The translations under genes and the position numbers were made by a program. This document shows, piece by piece, positions 42,927-55,026 of a DNA stretch of 64,000 bases; position 1 is the stretch's first letter, and each line of letters opens with the position of its first letter. The stretch is taken from positions 1 to 64,000 of the forward strand of contig JAKSZP010014942.1 of the NCBI GenBank assembly GCA_022478985.1, written 5' to 3'. The stretch comes from Massospora cicadina. Lineage: Eukaryota > Entomophthoromycota > Entomophthoromycetes > Entomophthorales > Entomophthoraceae. A model generated the notes under the pieces. That model was not told where the DNA came from. It saw nothing but the letters and a program-made list of their open reading frames with translations, and did no database searches.

Positions 42927-43479
42927 ACAGTGATGGGACACGCTATGATTGGCGCCCCCCAATTTAGCTTTTTTTAAAATCAAAATTTTCCAAAATTTAG
43001 GTGCGCTCCATCCTTGGAGGTCTGGCACTCAATTTAAAGAAATTTTCCAAAAGCAAAAGAAAGTAATATAGGGGAAAAGTGGGAGGAAGGGTAAAAATTG
43101 GGGTCAGGGTTTTAGTATCCCTCAGCAAAATCGAATTTTCACATCTGGGACGTCATAAAACTGTCAGGATTTTTGAAAAATTTCAGATTCTCGGGAATAT
43201 AAGTGTCAGTATTAAGGGACTTACATGGGATACTTCTAACGTTTTAGTAAAGCTGAGGGATTTCTCTATACAGGAGCTAATCTTGTTAACATACCAAATA
43301 CTAGGCAGTGTGGGAATTGGAGTGGTCGCATATATATATATATCTTAGAACAAAATTGGCCTTTTCTACCTGAAAAGGGGTAGTAGGCGCCACCTGGCTT
43401 CTTGCCCTTAGTGGAAAGCCTTACAATTAGGATGCATGGCAACAGTACATCTTCTCTTTTTAATTTTTATTTAATGTTG

Positions 43480-44862
43480 TAGCTTTAATGATATTGTTCT
43501 TCATCTTATTCTTTGAAAGCGTGGTACCATTGCAAAGTTATGGTGGATTGATGTTTAAAAGAATAATGATAGGCATATTAGAACTTTATTGTCAGATGTG
43601 CAGTGGCATTCCTAGCAAATCAAGTAAACTTGAGAATTTAGTTGGATGATTAATAACTTTGTCTTGATTCATTACATTATTAATGGTCTTATATGTTGTC
43701 AATTCACCTGGTAGTTCATTTTAAATGTTTATAATTGATAGTGTTGAAATCACTGTTTTTTGAAAATATAGCATGTGCACTAAGCCACTGATTATTTTTG
43801 TAATTCTGTGCTATATTTGAGAAAACTTTGTGAATCAATTCATCTATGGTGCTGTGGTTTTGCAGAAGTTTATTAAAAATGAGATACATTGTGTGGATTC
43901 ATTTAATGCCATTTTTATTCCAAATATAACAATTGTTTTGCAAAAATACAGTAGATTCATTATGTTGTAGCTTTACACACATATTGGTCCTCGAAATCAA
44001 TTTCTATACATGTTGCCATAAAACTGATGATTTGAATCATTCATTAAGTTCATCAGTGGGTGTTGAATGTGGTATAACTGATAGAGTTTGTCAAAAATCA
44101 CCAGATGATAGAATGAGTGCATTACCAAGAAGCTGTTCATTTCATCCCTTATCTTTTAATGTACAATGAAGTGCTTCCAATGGTTTTTAGGTCCAATTAC
44201 ATTCATTCCTTATAATGAGTTGACATGGTTAAGTAATTTACCCATTCCAGAATTTCTTGAGATTGCATGTGGGTTTCTCAGTGATTTACATATTAAACTG
44301 CAATTTCAGTGCTGAATGAATTGTTCAGCCACCATTTAAAAGCATTGCTACAATACCAGATGCTGTGATATCCAGTGCAATATTTTTTTGTGATTGTATG
44401 GTTGCCAAAATAAGTGTAATGAGAAAAGCTTTGCCTGTGCATCTGGTCACATCTAGGAAATACAATCCCCCACTTTGGCTTGTAATTGCATGCATAATTT
44501 TTTCATATGCTATGCATTGTTCTGAAACTAATTTCAGAAGATTCATTTGAACAAATGTACTCAATTCATCAATGTCAAAGTGGTATCTTGTTGCAAATCA
44601 CAATTGAAAAGGTCATTTGCAGAATGATTTGGTGCAGCATTCCCAATTGCTCCAGTGCTTTGTTAACAATTGCCAAACATATGTCCTCAATCAAAACCAA
44701 TGCTGCATTATAAATGTTTGGTATGAAATGAATGTCCAGATTTTTATTTGTTTCATGAAAATGATGTAGGATGTCTTCACTCATGTAGTCTTTGTTTTTT
44801 ATCAAAGATCTTTTGTATTGGATGGGAAGCACATTGTAAATATGATTGCAAATAATCTGCAT
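43480..44862 (-). pseudogene. Helitron PIF1-like helicase, N-terminal and middle part
   Basis: 44,862-44,575: MQIICNHIYNVLPIQYKRS and YNAALVLIEDICLAIVNKAL, the region before the helicase. 44,564-44,325: FLDVTRCTGKAFLITLILATI, a Walker A decayed from GGTGKTFL, then IALDITASGIVAMLLNGG. Later frames to 43,480 include ELPGELTTYKTINNV and IIILLNINPPxLCNGTTL. It would unwind DNA during rolling-circle transposition. Stops throughout. Confidence 0.85.
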
Positions 44863-45259
44863 ATTTGCAGTGGCTGAGCATTACTTGATGCATCAGAAAG
44901 TGAAGTGTCTCAATGTGCATTGTTTTTACAAAGATTTAATTCTTGGAAAGCTTCACAATAAGTGGCCATAGTGAGTGTTTATTGTTCTCAATTCTTAAAA
45001 GGATGTCAGACCACATATGTTGATTTACAATATCACAAGTAAAAGCATTGTACGTTGTTTGGGTAAACAGTGTACAGATGTACTACTTCATCAGTTGAAT
45101 ATAATTTGGGATGTCCTTTGACTGCTTTAACTTGTTTGAGACGTTTAAACTTTTTTGCTGGTGCATTTCATGTGTTGTATGTTGGCACTTCAAAGTAAAG
45201 TAGCATATTAAAAAATTATCCTGCACAATGAAAAAAAGAAGTTATGTTGTTAGCGGTGG
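44863..45259 (-). pseudogene. Helitron region between Rep and helicase, degraded
   Basis: No open frame, but it lies between two collinear Helitron pieces and keeps similar base composition. Confidence 0.5.
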
Positions 45260-46184
45260 TTACAATGCTCTTACATGTACATTTTCTGTTGTGAAGAACA
45301 TGCACTGTCCAGTTACTAAGAGCACTGCCAAATCAACAACTGTTAAATGTTGTTCATAAATGGAAATGATAAAATGTGCCATACTGCTGCATTGGTCTAA
45401 TGTAGCTTCCCAGATGATATTGGTCAATTTTGTTGATAAATGCAGTTTCATTTCCCACTCCAAAAACTGTCACATCACTTCCCTCATTGAACAATTTGCA
45501 AATGTACTTGATCAATTTCATCAAATTTAATACTTGACATTGATGTGTGCTTTGTATGTTTTGAGAGTAACGGTGAATAAAGTACAGTCCAAAGAATATC
45601 AACTTTAAAATCATTATTTTGTATTTTCTAAAAGCTGGATTTGCCACCATCTTCAGTTGATCATTGACAATAGAGCAAGTATCCATTATTGCTAGTGACA
45701 GTCTCAGCAAGTAAGTCTCTTGGGTATTGTTTTGTGCATTTACCATCAGACATGCATAGTGAATTATTGTTGAGTAAGTCAAATGGACCATGAATCATGT
45801 TTTTGGTGATGACTTTAAATAAGTCTGGATCAATGTCAACATCTGGTATTTCTGCTAAGATGACTTGATCAAACCTTATATGGGTTGATTTTCATTCAAA
45901 AAATCTAAATTTGTGCATATGACAACCCTTTTTTGTCATTCAATGGAATACAATCAACAGTGTGTATCTTAAAGAGCATTATGCTTGACAATGAAATCTA
46001 TATAAAATTTCTGATTTTTGTGTGAACATACATGTAGAAATATCATGACAGTCTGAAGATGATTGTTAGTTAGCAGAAATTCTTTTAATTTATCCCACAT
46101 AGGATTGCATTTGAATGTAATATACAAATCTGGGCAATCATATGCGCAAACATATGTCATTGAATATTGTGCATATTCGTTCAT
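45260..46184 (-). pseudogene. Helitron Rep (HUH nuclease) domain
   Basis: 46,184-45,969: PDLYITFKCNPMWDKLKEFL, matching the FITFTCNPKW block of Helitron Rep. Near 45,920 a +1 frame reads GCHMHKFRFFE, the HUH (His-Met-His) motif in place. 45,791-45,354 includes NEGSDVTVFGV and INKIDQYHLGSYIRPMQQYGTFYHF, matching the block with conserved catalytic Tyr residues (EIxxYxxxRYIxxxEAxWR). It would nick and join DNA ends. Frameshifts and stops. Confidence 0.85.
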
Positions 46185-47614
46185 GTGCCATGGACTCCCT
46201 GTAATTGTGGCAAGTATTATGACAATTTTCTCAATTTATTAGGATTTACATTGCCATTATTAACAACTTCATCACATAAATAAATGTATACTTTTGGTAC
46301 ACAATTTGGTTTTATTTAATTAAATTTAAAGGAGTATTTCAGTTTTTAATTTTTGCTTGTATATTGACATTGTATTGATGGTACAATTGTTGACATTTCA
46401 AGATATAATTTTCAGCATTTTCAAAAATCATGATTGATATGGATAGTAATCCATGACACTGGCTTTCTTATTTGTTTCCTCATCTGTTTGTGGATTTTCT
46501 AATTTATTGTAAAATAATAGCTATCTTCTTATTGCCAAAGTAAAAGTGGATATTGCAATCCATCATATGAGCAATGAGAACTGAGACTTGCTGAACATCA
46601 CCATTTCTGCAATGAAGAATTATATCACCTGAGTTAAATTCTTTGCCAACTATAACAATTTCCACTTCATCAATTGTTGGTGCATTGTACTGTCTTTAAT
46701 GTTGGCCAATAGGTGTTTTGCCTGCTCTAACCTCAAACTTTGTAGTCATTAGCTGGCATTTGTTCAGGGGCAGTTCTGAACAATCAAATTAATTCAATGT
46801 GTTTATTAAATAAATTATATAGTGTACTGACAAGTTCTTGTTTAGTGCCCATTTAAATCAACAATACTTGTCATAGCTACATGACATAATTGAGGGGACA
46901 GACTTTAAGGACATGGCTGGACGTCAGGAGACCAAAAAAGTCAAGATGCAAGGCCTTCCTGACTTGAAACATACGCTGGACCAACGCTGGGTACAGGCGA
47001 GATATGCCAGGCTGGTTCCAGGAATGTGCATGATGCTCATCCCAGCGTTACAGCCTGGGCGTTAAAACGCACCAGCTAAGTTCTTAACTCAGACAGTTCA
47101 TTACAGTTACTTAAGGAACAGGGATATGAAACCTGATCCATTTATAATATTGCTAAGTCAGGTGCGTCAATTTACAATCAATAACTTGAGTTCAGACAAT
47201 CTCAAGATACAGGACCCTGGTCAATAGTAGCGTGTGCCTAATGGTTCACTTAAGTTTAGCACCACTTCTGCCAATTGACAGCTCTCCTCCCAGTGTATAA
47301 TTATGTTTCTGCAAAATCAACTTTCCTCATTGGTCATCTGGGTCAATAAAAAACCTGTCTGTTTTATTTTGTCTATGTGCATTTATTTAGTCCTGTTTGC
47401 TGACCTCTAAGAGGTCCAAATTACCAAATTCATACCATCCTTGCTTGGTGTTAAAACTTAAAATAAAATAAATAAAATAATTTAAAATAAAGTTGAGATG
47501 AGATAGATGGATCCATTCAAACGATGCAAAATCCAAACAAAACACACTAACTAAGTTGGAAGCAAAAACTGCTATACATCCGTGGCAGTGGGTGAAGGGG
47601 GATCAGGAGGCTCT
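46185..47614. other. No supported gene; Helitron 5' part and unclassified spacer
   Basis: 46.2-46.85 kb may be the Helitron N-terminus but is not readable. 46,900-47,090 is GC-richer and unrecognised. 47,402-47,416 is a palindrome (GACCTCT..AGAGGTC), and 47,456-47,490 is a run of AAATA units that could be the tail of a plus-strand retroposon. Confidence 0.4.
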
Positions 47615-49180
47615 TCTTCCTCATCTGTTAGGGATATGTAGCGGCACAAAGCTGATAGTACTGGTGTAGGTGCATCATGGAAATGGGGCTTGAGATAACA
47701 AAGGGGTGCTTGCAACTCAATGTATGCAATGAGGAGGGTGGAATATAGGTTGTAAGTGCTTTTTCAGCCTCAAGTAATACTTTAGGTAGGGTGGCGATGG
47801 TTGCAAGGTTGTTGCAGGTAATGCGGGTCTTTAGGCCAAACTTTATGACCGCCACAACTTTTTGAACTTCAGAATTTGCCATCTGGTAATATCGAAGATG
47901 TTCTTTTTTATGCTTTGGAAGAATGGTACTAGGTAGTATAGGAGGTGGTTTGATGTAACCAGTACTGCAACTGATTTTGCAATGGCTTTAAGGCTGGGAG
48001 ACATTTGGAGAGGCAACTGCCTCTTTAGCTAATTGGTGATCACTTTTGAATGTGGTGGCATTAGGGCGAGGCGCACAATGGCGCTTTGGAAATTGGGTTA
48101 CATATTCATTATTGATGTAAATTTTGAATGGAGGGGAATCATCCCATTTGGATTCAGGCATAAGCTCGCCCCATTCATTAACCTCAACCAAATAATCCCG
48201 TGGATTTTGGTTAAATTTTTTCGGGTTTATATGCATATGGATTATCTGTGGCGTGTGGCTGGGAGGATGGTTTATAACTTACTATAGTCCATTCTGGCTC
48301 CTGATTGGTGAGTTCAGGAGAAGAGGTTCATTGAGGTAATTTTTGTTGGTTGATTTAGTGTTTGTTGTGGCTACCACTTTGGGGGATGTGGGAAGGATAG
48401 TGCCCCATTCAAAAAATTTAATTGGATCAGCTATGGGATCATTATGCAAGGAGTTGTGTGTGTGGGTGCCGTAGCTCATGAGATGGAGGAGCAGCACCAT
48501 TTTGAATGGTCCAGTTCAAAACAGGTAGGGCAGATGGTACGCCCTCTAACCACTTGAGCCCAAATGATGGTCTGGGGCAGTGGGGATAATGGTGCAAGGG
48601 GGATTGAGAGGGCTATTTCTATTGATACTGGATGAATAGTTGTATAGGCATAGGGGCCTGCAAGATGAGTGGCTCCATTGGGAACCACAAATTGTACCAT
48701 GAAATTAAAGCCATTTTCTGATAAACCAGCAATAAGTTATTAATTAAAATTTTGGTGGTAGGTGGGTAGGGCAGCCTTTGAAATGAACCACATGAGTGGT
48801 ATCAGTGGGCAACTCAGGTACGAGTAGTTGTAGGGGGTGTTCTGGAACACCAGGGGGATGGTAGCTGCTACTGCAGCATCAGCTTCACTTGAGAAGCTAA
48901 GATCAAAATACCCCTTGAAGAGGTGGAAGTTGATGAAGACTGCAGGCTGCATAACAGCCTTGGCTAATTCAATAATGGCTTTATCTGAATATTGGAACAA
49001 CTTTCCATATTCAACCCAAAGGCAAAATTACATGTTGCTCTGGGGGAGCACAAGGGGACAATGTGTCACCGCCTGGGTTTGGGAAAGATGTAAGGCTAAG
49101 TCCTTAGGCAGGACATAGCGTGCTGAAGAATTCAGAGGGCTAGCTGATCCAGCCCAAGCACATTTTGGCGTTGGCCAAAA
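47615..49180 (-). pseudogene. Half-LINE H2: ORF1 copy
   Basis: The minus-strand order is ARYVLPKDLALHL and LWVEYGKLFQYSDKAIIELA with FHLFKGYFDLSFSSEADAAV (49,100-48,740), the knuckle CPTCFELDHSKWCCS (48,540-48,480; C-x2-C-x4-H, last Cys spacing kept), a variable middle (48,236-47,988) and a C-terminal domain ending, one frame over, in HDAPTPVLSAL (near 47,660). This is the most complete copy of the family in H1 and H3. No RT or endonuclease follows on its 3' side. Confidence 0.72.
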
Positions 49181-51856
49181 AACATTATGAGGTGGCGCAC
49201 CACTGCCCTTGTGAGGATAGCGGGCATCAAATGCATTGACTTATATTACTTGAATAGGTCAAAACGATTGGAGATGCTTTTATTAAATTTGAACTAAAAT
49301 TTGACCAAAATTGTTTGAATTGAGATAGAGAAGATGTTTATTTAAATGTGTCCATTCATGTTTCTCCATCCATAATACAAACCTGATGATCCTCTCATCT
49401 AAGCTCAATTGTAAATCAAGTCGAGGGGTTATTGTTAACTAACTGATTTTAATTTTATATTTCTTGAATTGGAGTCATAACACAATTCTAACTTTTTTAT
49501 TATATTTTACCCTAAAATTTATGTATTAACGTTGACCCCACAACTTCCCATTTGAACCTTTTCCTTATGTATAACTTCTTTTTCATAATTACATAGTACA
49601 ATAGTTTATGCTCGTCATCATGAGAGCACTACTATATCTTGAATGAAGTGATTCAATTATTAAATTATTTACTATTCTAAAATAAAGGATCTCCTAATAT
49701 CAAATTCATTCATTTGTCTGTGTAGATCTTTATCGCAGTCTTACCTATAATAAAGGACCAATAAATTACTGTGTATTCTTGGTATATGGTAGAGTCAGAT
49801 TTGACTAACCAACCATAACCTGTGCAAGTAGCGAGTAAAGGTACCTCTTGCTACACTGTATAAAGCAGAAAACTTGAGAATTTTGACCATGTACTTTTAT
49901 GAGTGGTTAACCAATCACAATAGTTGTGGTTATTATTATCATGTAAGTTCCTAATAATGTCTTAGAAAAGTAACCAGCCGTCTGACTGGACAAGATTTTA
50001 AATGGTATAGCACCAACATTCCTTTCATTTACTTGAAAAATTGGAGATCCTGCGCTAAGGAGAAAACTTATATTCTCATCTACCTAAATTCTTTTAAAAA
50101 GTTTCAGAAGCTACATTCAAAGGGATAAGAAGTATTAGCAAGTTCATGTGTTATTTTGAAGATATAAAGTGTCTATGGAACTTAGTATCATACTGGTACT
50201 GTGAGGAAATCGACCAACAGCTCCATGACTGGCTCATCATTACCTTGGAAAATTCTTGTTTTGTGCGGTATTCATGGCACGGCCTACCTGTGTTAACCAG
50301 TATATATCTTTCTGTTAACCTTATACACCACACCAGTCAATGGCACCAAGATACTAGAGTTACCTTTGTCAAGGACCCTATCAACTTCAATTTAAATTTT
50401 TTGACACCAATGATATCCCCATAACCCATGATATTACAATGCCATCTGAGTTTACCACTTTAATATCTATATCTTTAATAAATTTATATTAGAACAATTA
50501 TAAGATTGAAAGAGAGAAATCAAGGTTTTGTCCCTTTCCAGTACAGGTTTCAAACATGTTAAAAAATTAAATCTATACCAGAGTAGCATTAGGTTTTATC
50601 CTGCTAGGTAATCACCCTTAATCTAAAATCTGAGGTGAGCTTTTTTAAGTTAATGCCCTTATAGAACAAGTCCAACAGCCAATGTTTATTTTCTGGTAAA
50701 AACTGATGAAAAGAATCCTGGTCATATCAACTCGGTGTTAATGCCCAGTGAATGGTCCAAAATGCTAAGGGCTCATCTATCCTAGAGACTGGGTATTAGT
50801 ATGACCTGATGGTTAAGTGATGAGTAAATCAGTTCATTATCTTACCAAAGGCCTCATAACCAGACAGAAGGCCGTAATTGGTGCAACACAAGTCTTATTG
50901 GAGCAACCCTTATGGGCGGGAGAGGCAGGGAGGGTGCCAACCCATCCAAAGTTCAAAACTGTTGGTGGTTAATAGGAACAAATTAAAGGTGTAGACAGAA
51001 ATAAATTGGGTAGAATGCACCGCATCAGGGGAAGATTAACAGGGTAAATCAAGGTTGTAGGTATCCACAAAATTCTCTAAGATTGGCATATAGTGTCAGA
51101 AAAGCAAATTTCCATGAACTCTGCTACAATGCAGAGAATTTTTGTATACTATATTGCAATTCCCACTTTATTAACGATTGTGCCATCTTGCAGATGGCAG
51201 CATGCATTGCTGGTTTTTTAGTTATTGTAAAGGTAGTTGGGAGGGAGGTTCCACTTTAACTACAAGAACTAATTGGTTTATTGAAAAGGTTAATAAACTT
51301 AAGAGTTAACTGGCAACCTTCCCTAAGGCAGGAGGTTGCCTATATGGTGAAGGTAGAAAGAATTGATAAGGAGCGTAAAATTGGCCAGCATCTAGGCCTC
51401 TGTGGTGAACCCTAAGTGATTTAAATTAGGAATAGTTTTAGTAGTTTTGTAGAGGCTTCAGAAAACTTAGATTACACTATAAAATCTTTATAATATTGTA
51501 AACTCTGGATTAGAGATTAATCTAGAGGAAATCTACCAAACATAGAAAGAATTATCTAAACTTGTGAGCCGTTGCCTCCAATTTTATGAGAATCTATCTC
51601 ATTGAGAAAGGTTTATAATGAACATCATTAGTAATTTTGGCAATCCTTAATTTAAAACTGAGATAAGGACCACTAATAAAAACCTAATATGCTTTATCAA
51701 AAAAACAGGTCTTATATGGGGCTTGGGCAGGGCTGGTCCTTCTATGCATCTTTTAGTGACCTGGATACCTTTGTGGTGAGCCCTAGGGTCCTTATAGGGG
51801 CCCCAAAACTGTATCAATTATCTAAACACCCCTTCAATCATTCTTCTCAATTTATT
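49181..51856. other. AT-rich sequence without recognised genes
   Basis: 2.7 kb with no motif. The frame 50,146-50,424 (92 codons) shows no family signature and is probably chance. No LTR, PBS or TSD structure was noticed. Confidence 0.5.
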
Positions 51857-52640
51857 CAAGGTATGCTGACCAGGGGATGGACAGTACCAATCACAACACT
51901 CAAAACAACAAAACAAACTACTAACCAGGTGGGAAGCAGAAACTGCTAACCCACCATGGCAGAGGGTGAGGAGGGGTCAGGGGGTTGGTTTTCAGAAAGA
52001 CCCACCTCGATCAAGGGATGTTGGTTACAGTACTGGATCAGAGCAGAGAGCCAGGGCGTTGGGGCATCTGCATAGTGGGGGCTGAGGTCAGCGTAGTAGG
52101 AGTTTTCCACTTCCGCATCAAGATAATGATGGGAAAGTGTTTTAACAAAAGCTGTGAGATCTTCAGCTTCTTTGCGGGCTTCAGGAAGTTGGGTGAAAAG
52201 GGAGATACTGTGGCGGGTGATTTTGTCTGAGGGGTTGAATGAAGCAAGCGTTGCGACATTCATAACAGCAATTTCAGCATCATCAAATAGTTTTGAGATG
52301 TCACTGCAGGGAGATTCAGGGAAGTCAGGGGGAAGAAGATGGTGGGCAGGCCATGCTGGAGCTGAGCCACTGACTGGGCCACCGCGGTGCATATTTTGGG
52401 CAATGAGGAGAGGCCACCGCAGCTAAGGCGAGCTGGTGGTCACTTTGGAAGGGGGCTGTATTGAGTAAAGGAGCAAAATGGCGAGGGGTAGGGGTTTCAT
52501 CAAAGTCTTTTTCAAATTATTATTATTACATCAGAGGATGAAATGGCAGAGATTGAGGTTCTTTGAGAGCCAGGGAAGTAACCCCTCAGTCATGCACCAT
52601 GTGAGCTAGGTCACTGATCTTGAAAAGAGGCTCTACTGGG
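51857..52640 (-). mobile_element. Half-LINE H3: ORF1 C-terminal part and 3' tail
   Basis: The open frame at 52,392-51,946 (148 codons) carries LFDDAEIAVMNVATLASFNP, LPEARKEAEDLTAFVKTLSH and HYADAPTPWLSALIQYC, the C-terminal domain of H1 and H2, and ends at a stop followed within ~60 bases by a tail reading TGTCCATCCCCTGGTCAGC and TTGAATAAAT at 51,889-51,857. The tail matches the SINE at 601 and the LINE at 53.9 kb. The upstream side is decayed near 52.6 kb. Confidence 0.7.
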
Positions 52641-53918
52641 GGCTTGGGCCCTTCTTGCTCCTGTTAGAAAATTGCTCTCTATTCTGCTGGAGGGTTGGTC
52701 ATTGGGACTTACAATTATGGTTCAGGGTCAAAGGGCTCACAGCAACATTTGCTGTTTTAATTTTAACCAACCTGGAAATTATTCTGTCTGTGACAGTCAT
52801 TATTCAGTCAGATTTCAAATTACTCACCTGAATAAACAATCCACTCATAAAGGATACCAACAAAATGGACTATATATAACATTTTTTAAACCCAGAAACT
52901 TTCCACAACCTCAAGTTTAACATTCACATAATACAAAACATAATTACAATGAAGAAAATTACAGAAAATATCACCCATCCCCAAAACACCCCTACAAATT
53001 TGTTACATGGTTCACCAATCTTCTGACAAAGCTGATTAGCTAATATTATTAATGTAAGAAAATGATATTGAGAAACAGAAAATTGAAGAAGCCTTGAATC
53101 AATCCCCAAACCACTGATTTTGCAAATAAATTTTTTAAATATGATATGTCAAATAAGGAAATCCCTAAAATTCAAGAAATTCACATATCAGAATATGGTG
53201 AGCCTCCTTTAGGACTGAAAGATATTAGATATTTACCTATTATATAATTTAATGCCAAATATAGATATGAAACTAATCAAAAACAACCCCTCTCATTTAT
53301 AGAATCATATGTAAGTAGTTATAAAATGGATAAGACCTGATCAATAAAAATTGTCAAAATATTGTAAAAAGAGAAATTAATTATACATCTAATGCAATTA
53401 AAGAGACTGATATGTAAAAATAATTCTAACTAAAAGATGATGAGGAAACAGAATTTGAAAATGAATTTAAGTACCTCAATAATGTCAGTAGTCAATTCGG
53501 GTTGGGACCATCTAGTACTAAAAAAAATAATGTCAGTAGTCAACCTGATGAATCTATTAATGATAACAATACCAATATTGTAATTCAGAATAAAAAGTTA
53601 TGCTTACTTAACTCAACACATATAACTTAAGAGATAAAAAGTCAGACTAATAAAATAATTCCTATGAGTCAAGTGAAGAAAGTAAGGATAAACGTGAAAT
53701 TTTACAAAGCCTTTGAGAGTAAGTTATTATTAAAAAATTTAAGCACAAAAAGTTAGAATCAGACATGCACCAAAATTAGTTTTTTTGTATTCAAAAGTAG
53801 GTCTAATAAGTTTATTGAGATCAAATAAACAGAAATAACATCAACACATCAAATGACTTAGATCAAAAACCCTTCCAGATGAATGGATTAATTTTATGAT
53901 GCTGAAAATATTTTGATT
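52641..53918. other. No recognised gene; decayed plus-strand coding-like text
   Basis: Plus-strand text at 53,150-53,750 (EYGEPPLGLKDIRYLP, DDEETEFENEFKYLNNVSSQ, PDESINDNNTNIVIQNKK) looks like an acidic, Asn-rich protein with stops, possibly an old element or host gene fragment. Family unknown. It is interrupted by the 30-bp insert at 53,496. Confidence 0.3.
53478..53543 (+). mobile_element. 30-bp retroposed LINE tail with perfect 18-bp TSD
   Basis: AATAATGTCAGTAGTCAA occurs at 53,478-53,495 and 53,526-53,543. Between lie 30 bases, TTCGGGTTGGGACCATC then TAGTACT and an A-run. The insert equals the last bases of the H1 3' tail, so this is an extremely 5'-truncated target-primed reverse transcription product. 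Confidence 0.88.
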
Positions 53919-54108
53919 ATTTACTTGGGGAAGGTCAACCAGGGGATGAGCACTTTCAATATAGTAGGGATAAACTATTAACTGTGAAAATTAAAGAAAC
54001 CCCAGAGGGTTCAAAGCCCCTCTTGTTGTCTCCAGGACCACCAAGCTTAGGACAGTAGTGGGGTTTATGCTGGCTTATCCTTGGGTGCAGCATGAGTGAA
54101 GGAAAGAA

Positions 54109-54976
54109 TCAATCTTTAGGAACCATATGAGGAGCCATATATTGAGTATCCTTCTGTTGCATGGGGTCATGTTTCCAAACAACTATGCTTGGAAATGTTC
54201 CAATATGTGGTAGTGAAAACGATTGATGGTTTCTTGGATTGTAGGCGTTGCTCCTGTAAATATTTCTAGTACTATCGTATGGATTGTCCATAGTGCTGTT
54301 GCTACTATTAATGCCTGGAGGGATGGGTGGATAGGTGACTCCATAATTAGAGCGAATATTTTCCTAGCTAGACTAAATTATTGTCCATTTTATTGGCGGA
54401 ATAGGCGCATGACCTCTTTCCATAGATACTGATGTTGGACATTATTCTGAATGGTGTACTAGGCTTCCATATTGCCCACATATTGTATATGAGAATGGGC
54501 TGTATTTGACCGTTCTGCTGCGCGGTATACTCTTCTCATTCATCTCCACACATGTGCTCTTATCCTGGGTTAAAGTAGTGAGTGATTTGTGATCTCCAGA
54601 CTCTTCTTTGGGTCTCCAGGTTGTATGGTATATCCATGTGATCCAGGTAATCAATCCTGGCTATAGTACCCATATTTCTGCATATTGTGTTATCTGTGAC
54701 TATTTGGCCATTAATTTACTGTCAGTGAATTAGACTTGGGCGTCCTCAGTGACTGATCTGACCACATATGTGAATCCTCCACTCTGCTCTTCTCATGGCT
54801 AGAAGTATTCGTTTGAAGTGTTCAGGAGCGCTATGTGGTCCTGCAACTGTAGGATGAGAAGCCAGATACTTGATTAATGTGTTTGGATGATTTGGGTTTC
54901 TTATTTGAAGTTTCCATGTAAAGTTATATCTTGATGTTCTGGCCCAATGTATATCTGGAAGATCTGGGCTAGTCAC
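54109..54976 (-). pseudogene. LINE-1st ORF2, C-terminal region
   Basis: Short frames (54,976-54,746: SPDLPDIHWARTSRYNFTWK; 54,654-54,442; 54,291-54,109) lie downstream of RT where a LINE C-terminal or RNase H-like region is expected. No catalytic motif could be assigned. Confidence 0.4.
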
Positions 54977-55026
54977 CTGAGCTATCCAGGATCCTAGTAC
55001 ATGGGTCGCTTGCTATATATAATTAG

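Larger units (their letters stand above)
41996..43470 (-). mobile_element. Unclassified insertion in the Helitron helicase, with hairpin-array leader
   Basis: Helicase text stops at 43,480 (PPxLCNGTTL, NIIKATTLN) and resumes at 41,995, so 1.47 kb was inserted. On the minus strand this has a leader (43.4-42.4 kb) holding the hairpin array, then an ATG at 42,376. No TSD or terminal repeat could be fixed. The base composition differs from the AT-rich surroundings. It may be a LINE 5' end or an unknown element. Confidence 0.5.
41366..46900 (-). mobile_element. Autonomous-type Helitron, decayed and interrupted
   Basis: The minus-strand 3' terminus at 41,366 is AGCAAAGCATGTG then TATTCTGCTAG, followed by T. 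Coding pieces upstream, in order: Rep with an HUH motif (46.2-45.3 kb), SF1/PIF1-like helicase (44.9-43.5 kb) and the helicase C-terminus (42.0-41.5 kb). An insertion of about 1.5 kb (41,996-43,470) splits the helicase. The 5' TC terminus was not found and the high-end limit is approximate. All frames carry stops. Confidence 0.8.

Noticed and set aside
50146..50424. 92-codon ORF as a host gene
   Set aside because: No motif, no neighbouring gene structure, and length near the chance level for this composition.
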